Below, one piece after another: positions 55,084 to 63,926 of a stretch of DNA of 64,000 nt (its first letter is position 1; the number at the start of each line of letters is the position of its first letter). The stretch covers positions 682,001 to 746,000 of the forward strand of contig NZ_JAPIVO010000001.1 in assembly GCF_026239655.1 (NCBI RefSeq), read 5' to 3'. The notes below the pieces were generated by a model. The model saw only the letters and a list, made by a program, of their open reading frames with translations. It had not been told where the DNA came from and ran no database searches. Position numbers and translations under genes: made by a program. This stretch comes from Pedobacter sp. MR2016-24. GTDB taxonomy: Bacteria > Bacteroidota > Bacteroidia > Sphingobacteriales > Sphingobacteriaceae.

Positions 55084-57984
55084 TTAAAAGCCAACATTTA
55101 CACCTAATAAGAAGCTTCTCGATTGTGGATAGGTTCCATAATCAACACCCATATCAGGGCCGTTAGCACCATACTGATTCACTTCAGGATCCAATCCGCT
55201 GTATTTGGTGAAAGTAACCAGGTTATATCCTGATACAAATACGGTTAATTTATCCATTTTCAATTTGCCTAATGCAGTCTTGCCGAAGTTGTAAGAAAGC
55301 GTAGTAGTTTTCATACGCAGGTAAGAAGCGTTCTCCACAAATCTGCTCGAAGTAAGTGAGTTGTCAGTTACGGCTTGTCCCGCTCTTGGGATATTGGTAA
55401 TTTGTCCCGGAGTAGTCCATCTGTCAAGCACGGCGGTCGACTGATTTCTGGCGTCTATCATGCCTTCCAGTTCGATTCTTGAAGCGTTGAACAGCTGACT
55501 GCCTTGTACACCCTGGAAGAATACCGTCAGACCAAGATTTCCATAGCTGAACGTATTTGTAATACCATAGTTAAACTTAGGCTGCGCAGAACCGATAAAA
55601 GTACGGTCGCCGTCATCTCTTACGTTGTTGTTATTTAAGTCTGCGTAGATAGCATTTCCGGTTTGCGGATCTACACCATTGTAGATATAACCATAGAAAC
55701 TACCTAGTGGCCTGCCTACTTCTACTCTTACTGCTGCATCCCGGTTAGATAAACCTCCGTAATCAAGTGATTTCTGTGTAGTACCTAAACCTGTCACTTT
55801 GTTTCTGTTCAGGGAGAAATTCAGGTCTGTAGACCAGGTGAATTTTTTGCCCTCAAAGTTCCTGGTAGATAAAGCGAACTCAAGACCTTTGTTTTCCATC
55901 GATCCAACGTTCTGTGCAGAATTATCAATTCCTACAGACAATGGTAACTGTACTTTAACTAAAAGGTCGTTTGTCTTTTTCAGATAAGCATCTGCTGTGA
56001 AAGTTACCCTGCTGTTGAACATTGTCAGGTCTAAACCGATATTTGTCTGTGTTGTTTTTTCCCAGGAAAGGTTATCATTAGCAATTTGTGAAAGATCATA
56101 TGCACCCTGTGCATTCACCTGGTAAAACTTCAGATAAGAATAGTCTCCAATTCCTTCATCGTTACCCACTTTACCCCAGCTACCACGAATTTTTAAATCG
56201 TTTACGGTTTTGCTGTCTTTCATAAAGTTTTCACCTGAGATTCTCCATCCTGCAGATACAGAAGGGAAGTAGCCATATTTGTTACCATCTTTAAAACGTG
56301 ATGAACCATCCGCCCTGAAATTAGAGCTCAACAGGTATTTTCCATCATAAGCATAACTGATTCTGGCCAGGTATGATCTTTTGGACCATTGTGCACGCTG
56401 AGGTACTGTCGGCGCAACAGATGGTTCAATAGGTAATTGTGTAGTCTGGTCAATATAACGTGTTGCAGAATAATTGTTGTACTTATATTCTGATGCCTGT
56501 ATGGTATAACCTGCAATGGCGCCGAAAACACTCTTTCCTGCTGTTTTATTATAGTTCAGGATATTCTCATTCAACCAGATATTGTCGTTTGTACGGTTGT
56601 TATTGTATATACCGCGCTCGGTACGTCCGTATACTGTCTTGTAGGGGTCAAGGAAATAGTTGTAAAACTCGGTTCTTCTGTTTGCGCTGATGCTGGATTT
56701 GAAAGTCAGGTCTTTACTGAATCTGATCTCCCCTGCAAAAGCACCTACAAAACGCAATGATCTTTTTCTGTTGGTTGAACCAAATGCATTACCAATAGGG
56801 TTTTCATATCCACCCGGTACTGGTGTGAATGCCCCGTTCGGGTCGTAAATGGTTAAGGTTGGAGGCGTGGTTAATGCAGATAAAATTACACCGCCTTTAG
56901 CGAGACCAGCATTATCAGACACATCGATGCTTTTGTCATACGTTAATGAAGCATTAGCTGTAAGCTTTAACCAGCTGGTGATGCTTTGTGAACCATTAAA
57001 GTTTGTGGTATACCTGTCAAGTTTAGCCGGTGCAACTACACCTTTGTCCTGCTGATAGCCTGAAGAGAAATAGTACTGACCGCCTTTAATACCACCAGAT
57101 AATGATAACTGGTAGTTATTCTGTGTACCAGTACCAAAGGCTTCATCTTGCCAGTCGGTATTTTGTGTACCGCCAAAGCTGGTATAGTTCATGTCTTTCA
57201 TCAAAGCAACATATTGGTCGCTGTTCAGTACATCCTGTTTTTTCCAGAAGTTTGAAATTCCGGTGTAAGCATTGAAACCTACTTTTAATTTCCCTGCTGT
57301 ACCTTTTTTGGTGGTGATTAAGATCACTCCGTTTGCACCGCTTGATCCGTAGATCGCTGCGGAAGATGCGTCTTTCAATATTGTCATCGACTCAATATCG
57401 TTCGGATTGATAAAACTTGCATCTCTGGAAGTCACTCCGTCAATTACATATAAAGGACTGTTAGAAGCTGTCAGTGAAGTATTACCACGAACACTAACTG
57501 TGATGCCTGCACCTGGTTTACCAGACTGCGAGGTTACCTGAACTCCTGCCGCTTTACCTTGTATAGCTTGCAACGGATTCGTGATTGGCTGGTTCTGGAT
57601 ATCTTTTGATGAGATCGTAGTCACCGCGGTTGTCAGATCCTTTTTTGTCTGCGTACCATAACCTACAACGATCACTTCGTTGAGTTGCTCGTTGTTGTCT
57701 GAAAGTGTTGTCTTTACAGTGGTTCTGTTGTTTACCTGTTCTTCAATAGATTTGAATCCTATATAAGAAAAAGTAAGTGTAGCATTTGCTGGTGCTGATA
57801 AAGTATATACACCATTTTCATTCGTTACTGCACCCTGGTTGGTACCTTTAACTTTTACTGAAACTCCAGGCAAGGGGAGGCCTTGCTGATCTTTTACTTC
57901 TCCTTTAATGGTAACGTTCTGTGCAATGGCTACAGAAATTCCACATAATAGGCAAAGCATAAAAAGAGTAAATTTTTTCTTCAT
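55084..57984 (-). CDS. SusC/RagA family TonB-linked outer-membrane transporter
   Basis: A 966-residue transporter with a signal peptide (1-21, ending AIAQ). A carboxypeptidase-D-like regulatory domain follows (about 24-100; GEVKDQQGLPLPGVSVKVKG), then a linker with the TonB-box-like LNEVIVVGYG, the plug (about 115-225; NPLQAIQGKAAGVQV and SPLYVIDGV), and the 22-strand barrel. It imports oligosaccharides together with SusD. It lacks the N-terminal STN domain, so it is not an anti-sigma-linked type. This is consistent with control by another regulator, likely the adjacent 7TM protein. Confidence 0.97.
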   Translation of the reverse strand: MKKKFTLFMLCLLCGISVAIAQNVTIKGEVKDQQGLPLPGVSVKVKGTNQGAVTNENGVYTLSAPANATLTFSYIGFKSIEEQVNNRTTVKTTLSDNNEQLNEVIVVGYGTQTKKDLTTAVTTISSKDIQNQPITNPLQAIQGKAAGVQVTSQSGKPGAGITVSVRGNTSLTASNSPLYVIDGVTSRDASFINPNDIESMTILKDASSAAIYGSSGANGVILITTKKGTAGKLKVGFNAYTGISNFWKKQDVLNSDQYVALMKDMNYTSFGGTQNTDWQDEAFGTGTQNNYQLSLSGGIKGGQYYFSSGYQQDKGVVAPAKLDRYTTNFNGSQSITSWLKLTANASLTYDKSIDVSDNAGLAKGGVILSALTTPPTLTIYDPNGAFTPVPGGYENPIGNAFGSTNRKRSLRFVGAFAGEIRFSKDLTFKSSISANRRTEFYNYFLDPYKTVYGRTERGIYNNNRTNDNIWLNENILNYNKTAGKSVFGAIAGYTIQASEYKYNNYSATRYIDQTTQLPIEPSVAPTVPQRAQWSKRSYLARISYAYDGKYLLSSNFRADGSSRFKDGNKYGYFPSVSAGWRISGENFMKDSKTVNDLKIRGSWGKVGNDEGIGDYSYLKFYQVNAQGAYDLSQIANDNLSWEKTTQTNIGLDLTMFNSRVTFTADAYLKKTNDLLVKVQLPLSVGIDNSAQNVGSMENKGLEFALSTRNFEGKKFTWSTDLNFSLNRNKVTGLGTTQKSLDYGGLSNRDAAVRVEVGRPLGSFYGYIYNGVDPQTGNAIYADLNNNNVRDDGDRTFIGSAQPKFNYGITNTFSYGNLGLTVFFQGVQGSQLFNASRIELEGMIDARNQSTAVLDRWTTPGQITNIPRAGQAVTDNSLTSSRFVENASYLRMKTTTLSYNFGKTALGKLKMDKLTVFVSGYNLVTFTKYSGLDPEVNQYGANGPDMGVDYGTYPQSRSFLLGVNVGF

Positions 57985-58015
57985 GATTGTGCTTTAGTTA
58001 ATTTTTATTGGTGGG

Positions 58016-58047
58016 TAAAGTTAACGTGTATTTAGTGTTAAAAACAA
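58016..58047 (-). promoter_or_regulatory. candidate promoter of the susC-susD-GH30 operon
   Basis: On the minus strand: TTG (58047-58045), a 21-nt spacer, then TAACTTTA (58023-58016), 31 nt before the susC ATG. The -7 box differs from TAnnTTTG at the last base, as expected for a promoter needing an activator. Confidence 0.5.
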
Positions 58048-58107
58048 GTTATTGATCAGATTTATTTTACTTAAGTGTCTGATAATTAGAATGTTGATTG
58101 TTTTTTA

Positions 58108-58212
58108 ATACGCTTCGATACCGCAACTGTTATTCCTGGTTGGTGCTGATTCACAGCCTGTAAGCTAAGGAGAAGAATCGGTCCCGCAGCATAAACGATA
58201 CGCTCTGATACC
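58108..58212. promoter_or_regulatory. imperfect 15-bp direct repeat upstream of susC, candidate operator
   Basis: ATACGCTTCGATACC (58108-58122) and ATACGCTCTGATACC (58198-58212) agree at 13 of 15 positions, 90 bp apart. Both lie upstream of the susC promoter and downstream of the regulator gene, where an activator would bind. A short inverted repeat GAAAC-GGT-GTTTC (58250-58262) is also present. The rest of 57985-58283 holds no gene. Confidence 0.4.
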
Positions 58213-58283
58213 AAAGGGATTTTGTTAAAATAAATTTAAAACGAGTCGTGAAACGGTGTTTCTCAGCTTCGAAAAAAGAAAGA

Positions 58284-60188
58284 TTAGTCTAATACCAGCT
58301 GACTCCAGCCATTTTTATTGGCTTTTTTAAGGATGGTTTTTCGTTCTTCCATGATCAGCTTGATCTTGGATCCATAAGTCCAGCATGTACTCTGACGGAT
58401 ATTCAGAATTTCAGCAAGGCGGTGAGAGGAGATTTTTCCTTTCGTAGAGTAGATCAGAAAGATCATATAAAAGGCCTTATTGATGGGGATGCGCGTATTC
58501 TGGAAGATCGTATAAGTAGTGACAGATTCTTCGTATCCGCACTTACTACATCTCCGGCTATAAGGGATATGGCCGATATAATAGTGGGTGTTCTTACATT
58601 TCCGGCAAGTATAGCCATCTTTCCATTTCAGATCAGAAAGGAACAGGTTACAACTTTCCTTGTCGGGATAGATCTTACTGAATTCTTCAAAATCAAGGTC
58701 GGCGGACATTACCCTGTCCCTGGTTACTTTTGCTACATTGGTCTGCAGTTCCTGGTTATCCTGCTCCAGTAAGGTATTCATCCTGGAAATCTCTTCTGCC
58801 TGCTGCAGCAGCCTGTCATTAGCCGCTACCAGTTCCGCATTTTTCGCTTCAATTATCAGCGATTTATGAAATACTTCTTTGGTTCTTTCTTCTACCTTCG
58901 TCTCCAGCTGGTGATTAAGGTGATCTTTCAGTTTCACATTTTCCGCCATCTGCCGGATCATCTGACTTTGTACCTTTTCCTTATTATGTTTAAGGATCCG
59001 AACTTTATCGCCAATAGCAAACGATAGGAATACCATTTCCAATACAAAACAGAAGCTAAGACTATAATAACCAATTACACCGATGCTCAACCATGAAAAG
59101 CCGATCATGATTACCAGTTTCAGTGTGAAGCCAATAAAAAGGAAACTATAGCCCAGCACGAAAAACCTTGCCGGTTGATAACCTTTGGCATACACATATA
59201 TGCCCGCGCCGAAGGCAACGGCCAGAGGAATAAACTCCACGAATTTATAAGTGAACAGTGAGTGGTCAAATACAAGGCTATAGATAAATAATGCTGTTCT
59301 GATTCCTATTACATACAATATCAGCTGATTCAGTTGAGGTGCCCTTACTTTAATGTGCAACAGCTCGCGTGTAAATAACAAGGCGAAAATACTGGTAGAA
59401 TACAAAGCAAATGCATAGGCATGCTGATTCCATTCACTTGCAGAGGACCACAAATACTGGTAGGCAATGCCATCAGTACTCATTTCAAAAAATCCTACAC
59501 TTAAATTGTACAATACGTAATATAAGTATTGCTTTTGCCTGATGGCAATAAACATAATAAGGTTGTAGAAACTGAATACCAGGATCATCCCGTAAAAAAT
59601 GCCGAAGTAAAAATATTCGTCGAGCGCATAGGAAATAAACCAGTCTACAGTTCTTAATACCATGATAGCGTCAGAAATCTGAGAAGATTTGAATCTGAAA
59701 TAATACAACTGCGCTTCATCATTATCATTCTGCAGATATAATTCAAAATTCTTGTGATGTACCTCCCGGTGCTCAAAATCATAACGATCCCCAAAGTGTT
59801 TGACTTGATATCTGCCGTTTTTTTGTGGCAGGTAAGCAGTTACATCATCTATCGTCTGGTCAAAAAATTCCAGCAAATATTTTTTATCTGCCTTACTGTT
59901 ATGCCTGATCTTTATTCTAAACCAGTAAGCGGCATTCAGGTCTTTAGTTTGGGGAGTACTGACTGTGCTTGGTCTGAACTGATCAGCATAAGGCCGACTG
60001 GTGATTTGCTTAAAAGTCAGCTGATTCGTGGTATCCCGCAGCACTTCTACTTCATCGTAAATGAAAATATGCTGAGCTATACTATCGTTGACACGTACAA
60101 CTTTTTGTGCAAAAGCCGGGAAGCTCGCTGCACCTGTAATCATTAAGCCAATGGCAGCTAAAAATAGTATATAAAACCGGTTAAACAT
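58284..60188 (-). CDS. 7TM-DISM membrane sensor fused to an IS1595-transposase-type zinc-ribbon/HTH DNA-binding domain
   Basis: A 634-residue protein. Order: signal peptide (1-27, ending FPAFA), periplasmic 7TMR-DISM extracellular domain (about 30-180), seven hydrophobic helices (about 194-392), coiled coil (about 400-490), then a cytoplasmic head. The head (about 500-620) starts DFEEFSKIYPDKESCNLFL, has a four-cysteine zinc ribbon (Cys528, 531, 547, 550), the SVTTYTIFQNTRIPINKAF segment and a helix-turn-helix (KGKISSHRLAEILNIRQST). That order is what the N-terminus of IS1595-family transposases shows; the DDE domain is absent. It is probably a membrane-bound transcription regulator of the adjacent susC-susD-GH30 operon. 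The start at 60188 gives the best signal peptide. Confidence 0.85.
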   Translation of the reverse strand: MFNRFYILFLAAIGLMITGAASFPAFAQKVVRVNDSIAQHIFIYDEVEVLRDTTNQLTFKQITSRPYADQFRPSTVSTPQTKDLNAAYWFRIKIRHNSKADKKYLLEFFDQTIDDVTAYLPQKNGRYQVKHFGDRYDFEHREVHHKNFELYLQNDNDEAQLYYFRFKSSQISDAIMVLRTVDWFISYALDEYFYFGIFYGMILVFSFYNLIMFIAIRQKQYLYYVLYNLSVGFFEMSTDGIAYQYLWSSASEWNQHAYAFALYSTSIFALLFTRELLHIKVRAPQLNQLILYVIGIRTALFIYSLVFDHSLFTYKFVEFIPLAVAFGAGIYVYAKGYQPARFFVLGYSFLFIGFTLKLVIMIGFSWLSIGVIGYYSLSFCFVLEMVFLSFAIGDKVRILKHNKEKVQSQMIRQMAENVKLKDHLNHQLETKVEERTKEVFHKSLIIEAKNAELVAANDRLLQQAEEISRMNTLLEQDNQELQTNVAKVTRDRVMSADLDFEEFSKIYPDKESCNLFLSDLKWKDGYTCRKCKNTHYYIGHIPYSRRCSKCGYEESVTTYTIFQNTRIPINKAFYMIFLIYSTKGKISSHRLAEILNIRQSTCWTYGSKIKLIMEERKTILKKANKNGWSQLVLD

Positions 60189-60224
60189 AAATGGATAGGA
60201 GGCCTGCGAATATTGATACCGACG

Positions 60225-60232
60225 CAAAGATA
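60225..60232 (-). promoter_or_regulatory. candidate -7 box of the 7TM regulator
   Basis: TATCTTTG on the minus strand, 36 nt before the regulator ATG. No clear -33 element is seen. Confidence 0.45.
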
Positions 60233-60270
60233 GGATTAATTTTAATCATGGACACCTTGCTGCAACGTCA

Positions 60271-60300
60271 TTGCATATATCGTTATATGGTCTATATTTG
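60271..60300 (+). promoter_or_regulatory. Bacteroidota-type promoter of lgt
   Basis: TTG at 60271-60273, a 19-nt spacer and TATATTTG at 60293-60300, 31 nt before the lgt ATG. It has the same spacing as the sucD promoter and supports the shorter lgt start, because it lies inside the longer frame. Confidence 0.75.
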
Positions 60301-60331
60301 CAAAGTTGAAATTAAACTACGGCAATTTGAT

Positions 60332-61159
60332 ATGATGATAGATACAATAATTTGGGATCCTAATGATGCATTGATTGATTTGGGATTTTTTGCGCTCAGA
60401 TATTACTCCCTGTTTTTCCTGCTGGCCTTTGTATTCAGTTATATCGTTGTCAAAAAGCAGTTTATTAAACACCAGATCAATGTAGAACTCATGGATTCCC
60501 TGACTGTATATGTGGTATTAGGTACATTGATCGGTGCACGTCTGGGCCATTGCCTGTTCTACGATTTCGCTTATTATTCAAAGCATCCATTAGAAATTAT
60601 ACTTCCCTTTACTTTCACGCCTGAATTTAAAATTACCGGTTTCCAGGGATTGGCAAGTCATGGTGGTGGTATCGGCATCATGGTCAGCCTTATTCTTTTT
60701 AGCAGAAAATTCAAAATCAAGCTCTGGTTTCTTTTGGATCAGATTGCCTTGGTAGTACCTTTAGCCGGTGCCTGTATCCGCATGGGAAACCTGATGAATT
60801 CAGAAATTATTGGAAAACCCACCGATGTTCGCTGGGCTTTTGTATTCCTGAAAGATGATAATATTCCCCGTCATCCGGCACAGTTGTATGAAGCAATAGC
60901 TTACCTGCTGATCTTTGGTTTTGTGTACCTGATGGTGAAAAAATATCCGAAACCTTCGGGATTTTATTTCGGATTGGTGATCTTCCTTATCTTTTGTTTC
61001 CGGATAGCTATAGAGTTTATCAAAGAAGATCAATCTGCTTTTGAGGCAGGTATGTTATTGAATATGGGACAGATCTTAAGTATCCCTTTCATTTTAACCG
61101 GCTTGTGCATTATGTACCTCAAAAATAAAAAACAAACAATCGTCCTGAAAAATAACTAA
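60332..61159 (+). CDS. lgt: phosphatidylglycerol-prolipoprotein diacylglyceryl transferase
   Basis: A 275-residue inner-membrane enzyme that attaches diacylglycerol to the lipobox cysteine of prolipoproteins. Seen: about seven helices, GARLGHCLFYDF, the SHGGGIGIM motif, RMGNLMNSEIIGKPTD (the Lgt signature with catalytic-region Arg and Asn) and RHPAQLYEA. The start is ATG 60332 (or the next codon, 60335), because homologues begin close to this point and the promoter lies just upstream. Its stop overlaps the stop of the convergent MFS gene by 4 nt. Confidence 0.95.
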   Translation: MMIDTIIWDPNDALIDLGFFALRYYSLFFLLAFVFSYIVVKKQFIKHQINVELMDSLTVYVVLGTLIGARLGHCLFYDFAYYSKHPLEIILPFTFTPEFKITGFQGLASHGGGIGIMVSLILFSRKFKIKLWFLLDQIALVVPLAGACIRMGNLMNSEIIGKPTDVRWAFVFLKDDNIPRHPAQLYEAIAYLLIFGFVYLMVKKYPKPSGFYFGLVIFLIFCFRIAIEFIKEDQSAFEAGMLLNMGQILSIPFILTGLCIMYLKNKKQTIVLKNN

Positions 61160-62355
61160 GCTATAGCGGTTTTTGTGACTTCACTCCGGCTGTTAAATAG
61201 CCAGGTAAGTAGCAGGCACAGTAAGAATCCTGTTAATGCTAATGCGGCACCCACATATTCCGGTGAAGTGTAACCGTAAGCTGCGATAGGTAATCCTCCC
61301 AGGAAAGCACCTAATGCATTCCCTGTATTTGCACTGGCCTGCATAGAAGATGATGCCAGCATTTCTGCACCTTTTGCTGCCCTGATCATCAGCATCTGCA
61401 TTGGTGCGATAACTGCGAAGGCAAGTCCCCCGGTAATAAATGTAAGTATAAGGGCTGCGGCTTTAAACTGACTCGTTAGTGCTACCAGCACCAGCATAAT
61501 CACCATCAGCAGCAATAAGTAACTTGTCGTTTTTAGCGGAGAAAACCGATCCGCCAGTCGCCCGCCCACAAAATTACCAACAGCCATACCCAAACCTGCA
61601 ATAACCATAATAGGGGTCATCATATTGCTGTCAAAGTGTGCTACCTCGGTCATTAGCGGAGCTATATAGCTAATCCATGCAAACAAACCACCTGTGCCGA
61701 TGGCAGAAATGCCAATAATAATCCATAATTCTGGTTTTTTAAATACCTTAAGGCTATCTGCGAAGTTAGAGTCAGATTGTGATGGCAGGGAGGGAAGCCA
61801 TTTTTTGATACTTGCTGCGGTAATTAATGCAATAACAGAGATCAGTACGAAAGATATGCGCCAGTTAAAATTATGGCCGATAAAAGTACCTAAGGGAACG
61901 CCTATAATATTTGCAATCGTTAAACCTGCGAACATAACAGAGACTGATTTGGCTTCACTGCCGGGATCTGCCAGTTTGCTGGCCACTACAGCGCCTATAC
62001 CAAAGAATGCACCATGTGGCAAGCCCACAAGGAATCTTGCGAAGAGCAATAGTTCATAAGTAGGCGCGAGACTGAATAAAATATTACCACTGGCAACGGT
62101 AATCATCAAACTTATAAGTACCTTTTTTGGTGGATATTTTCCTAACACCCCTACCATGACAGGTGCTCCTATAATTACACCCAAGGCATAAATGGCAATC
62201 AGATGGCCTGCCGCAGGGATGGATACTGAAAGTGATTTGGCAACATCGGGTAAAACACCCATCATCATAAATTCTGTCATTCCCAGACTTATTCCGCCAA
62301 GGCAGAGTGTGATCAGACTTGTTTTTGTGTTGGATATCAATTTCAGTAATTTCAT
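61156..62355 (-). CDS. MFS transporter, arabinose-efflux/DHA1-like
   Basis: A 399-residue inner-membrane carrier with 12 hydrophobic helices. Seen: GGISLGMTEFMMMG in helix 1, the RFLVGLPHGAFFGIG segment in helix 4, and a central cytoplasmic loop near residue 190-205 (PSLPSQSDSNF). These match the AraJ-like drug/sugar efflux group; the substrate is unknown. The ATG at 62355 is chosen, because the alternative upstream TTG lies inside the TATCTTTG -7 box (62378-62371). Confidence 0.93.
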   Translation of the reverse strand: MKLLKLISNTKTSLITLCLGGISLGMTEFMMMGVLPDVAKSLSVSIPAAGHLIAIYALGVIIGAPVMVGVLGKYPPKKVLISLMITVASGNILFSLAPTYELLLFARFLVGLPHGAFFGIGAVVASKLADPGSEAKSVSVMFAGLTIANIIGVPLGTFIGHNFNWRISFVLISVIALITAASIKKWLPSLPSQSDSNFADSLKVFKKPELWIIIGISAIGTGGLFAWISYIAPLMTEVAHFDSNMMTPIMVIAGLGMAVGNFVGGRLADRFSPLKTTSYLLLLMVIMLVLVALTSQFKAAALILTFITGGLAFAVIAPMQMLMIRAAKGAEMLASSSMQASANTGNALGAFLGGLPIAAYGYTSPEYVGAALALTGFLLCLLLTWLFNSRSEVTKTAIA

Positions 62356-62370
62356 TTGCGTCAATTTTTG

Positions 62371-62378
62371 CAAAGATA
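62371..62378 (-). promoter_or_regulatory. candidate -7 box of the MFS gene
   Basis: TATCTTTG followed by C on the minus strand, 15 nt before the ATG at 62355. It argues against the longer TTG start, which would lie within the promoter. Confidence 0.5.
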
Positions 62379-62403
62379 AGATTGTTAGGCCATCTAAATA
62401 GAT

Positions 62404-63042
62404 TTACTCAATTATATGATACGGGTATGAAATTTCTATCAGGTCTTCCTTTAACTGTTCAGCATCTTCCAGCACCTCAATAATTGAAAAAACCATCTCT
62501 GTCGTCAATGTTTCTCCTTTAAAAATCCTGCTTACTGTTTCCCTGGGAATCCCGGTTTCTTTATAGCTGCCTTTGAAATAATCCGTAGCCCAGTTAACAT
62601 AGGTCTCCGGCTTTCCATCAAGTAAACTTAACAGTTCTTCAGACTTACCTTCGCCTGCCGGTACATGACCTGTTGTCCAATTCCCGTCGGCTGTTGTCCA
62701 GATGCAAAAAGTAGTGCCGGTAGAATTTACGGGTTCACCGAATATGAACTCATGATAAGTTTCGGGTAAACCTGCCGTAAGTTTATCTTTTGCTTCCTGG
62801 TCGGCTTCACTCAGATAGCCGTTAATTACTGCACCTGCTGTGGTGAATAAAATCAGCAACTGATCACCTTCGCCATTGCGCATTTCAAAAAACTCTTCAT
62901 TTTCGCTCCATTCGCTGTTATAAGAAGAATACCTGTAAATCCAGTCCTGTGATAAAATAGCATCCAGTACAGACATTGCTTTGCAGCTATTCTGTAGCAC
63001 TTTCCACTCAGGTAATCCCTGAAGGTTTTTTATAGAAATCAT
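62404..63042 (-). CDS. hypothetical protein, 212 residues
   Basis: A soluble acidic protein that I do not recognise, without signal peptide or membrane segments. It is rich in Trp, Glu and Tyr, with stretches SQDWIYRYSSYNSEWSENEE near residue 30-50, shortened here to DWIYRYSSYNSEW, a central FCIWTTADGNWTTGHVP, and a C-terminal helical ETVSRIFKGETLTTEMV that resembles a short helix-turn-helix. It is 14 nt downstream of the DUF2071 gene on the same strand, so they are probably one operon. Length, start and context support coding; the function is open. Confidence 0.75.
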   Translation of the reverse strand: MISIKNLQGLPEWKVLQNSCKAMSVLDAILSQDWIYRYSSYNSEWSENEEFFEMRNGEGDQLLILFTTAGAVINGYLSEADQEAKDKLTAGLPETYHEFIFGEPVNSTGTTFCIWTTADGNWTTGHVPAGEGKSEELLSLLDGKPETYVNWATDYFKGSYKETGIPRETVSRIFKGETLTTEMVFSIIEVLEDAEQLKEDLIEISYPYHIIE

Positions 63043-63056
63043 TATACGTTTATGTT

Positions 63057-63776
63057 TTAATCTTCTTTGTAAATTACACTTTTACCTTCCACTGAAATAT
63101 CAGATCCTTCCGCCAGCATGACAGATACAGGTTGTTCCTTATTCAGGAAGCGGAAATTCTCACCATAAGTCAGCCCGAAATCTACCGCAATATGATAGCT
63201 GTTTACCTTATACTGTGCCCATTTAGGATGCCTGACCTCATATTCATTAGTTTTTTTATCACTATAGCGTGCATAACCCCAGTAATGTTCAGTTATAAAT
63301 TCAGTCTCACTACCAGCTACAATTTCTGAAAGGCCCTTATTTGTATGTACACGAAAACTTTGCCATTCATTTTTGCAACGCCAGCGGTATTCAACAGTAC
63401 GGTCATCTTCCGTTTCTGTCCAGCTGTGTGCCATAGGCATTGTTTCATAATTCTCATTATAAATCGTATTTGCCACTACAGACAAAGCGAATTTGGGAAC
63501 AATTTCTTTAATAAATACTACCCCTCTTTTCCAGGTATCGCCCTCTTTACGCTTTACATAAAAACGAAGGTTGACTTCTTCAAAATTTGCGTGGAACGGT
63601 ATACTAAATCCTAAGAGTTTTGTGTTTTTAAACAGAAATCCAATCAGACTTACATAACAGGTATCATTCCAGAGGTCAAGTTCGGTGCCTACAGGCAGGT
63701 AAGCACTCAAAATACTTTTGTCAATAGCGTAATTAGCGATAGCCAGTTTACGCCACTCTGCGGTTAAAAAACTCAT
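63057..63776 (-). CDS. DUF2071 (YqjF-like) family protein
   Basis: A 239-residue cytoplasmic protein. The N-terminal FLTAEWRKLAIANYAID and the following LPVGTELDLWNDTCYVSLIGF, shortened here to LPVGTELDLWNDTCYVSL, plus VNLRFYVKRKEGDTWKRGV and FIKEIVPKFALSVVA are typical of DUF2071/YqjF, an acetoacetate-decarboxylase-like fold of unknown role. No catalytic Lys equivalent can be confirmed by eye. It is the first gene of a two-gene operon with the 212-residue protein. Confidence 0.88.
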   Translation of the reverse strand: MSFLTAEWRKLAIANYAIDKSILSAYLPVGTELDLWNDTCYVSLIGFLFKNTKLLGFSIPFHANFEEVNLRFYVKRKEGDTWKRGVVFIKEIVPKFALSVVANTIYNENYETMPMAHSWTETEDDRTVEYRWRCKNEWQSFRVHTNKGLSEIVAGSETEFITEHYWGYARYSDKKTNEYEVRHPKWAQYKVNSYHIAVDFGLTYGENFRFLNKEQPVSVMLAEGSDISVEGKSVIYKED

Positions 63777-63926
63777 TCCACAAAGTACTAAGATTCCCTG
63801 TTATTAAATAAACAATTGCTTTTATTTTTAGGACTAATTATGGTTTTTGAGATTCTTCCTAAACAGGAGATGTATCGGCCTTCCTCTTTTGGATCCTCTT
63901 GATTGATACCGCTGAGGGATGCATGT

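Noticed and set aside
58284..58700. IS1595-like sequence as a remnant insertion sequence
   Set aside because: The similarity is in frame with the receptor, the four zinc cysteines are intact, no DDE domain, terminal repeats or target-site duplication are seen, and the coiled coil runs straight into it. It is a protein domain, not a broken mobile element.
60191..60331. Longer lgt start at 60191
   Set aside because: The extra 47 residues contain the TTG-N19-TATATTTG promoter and do not resemble an Lgt N-terminus.
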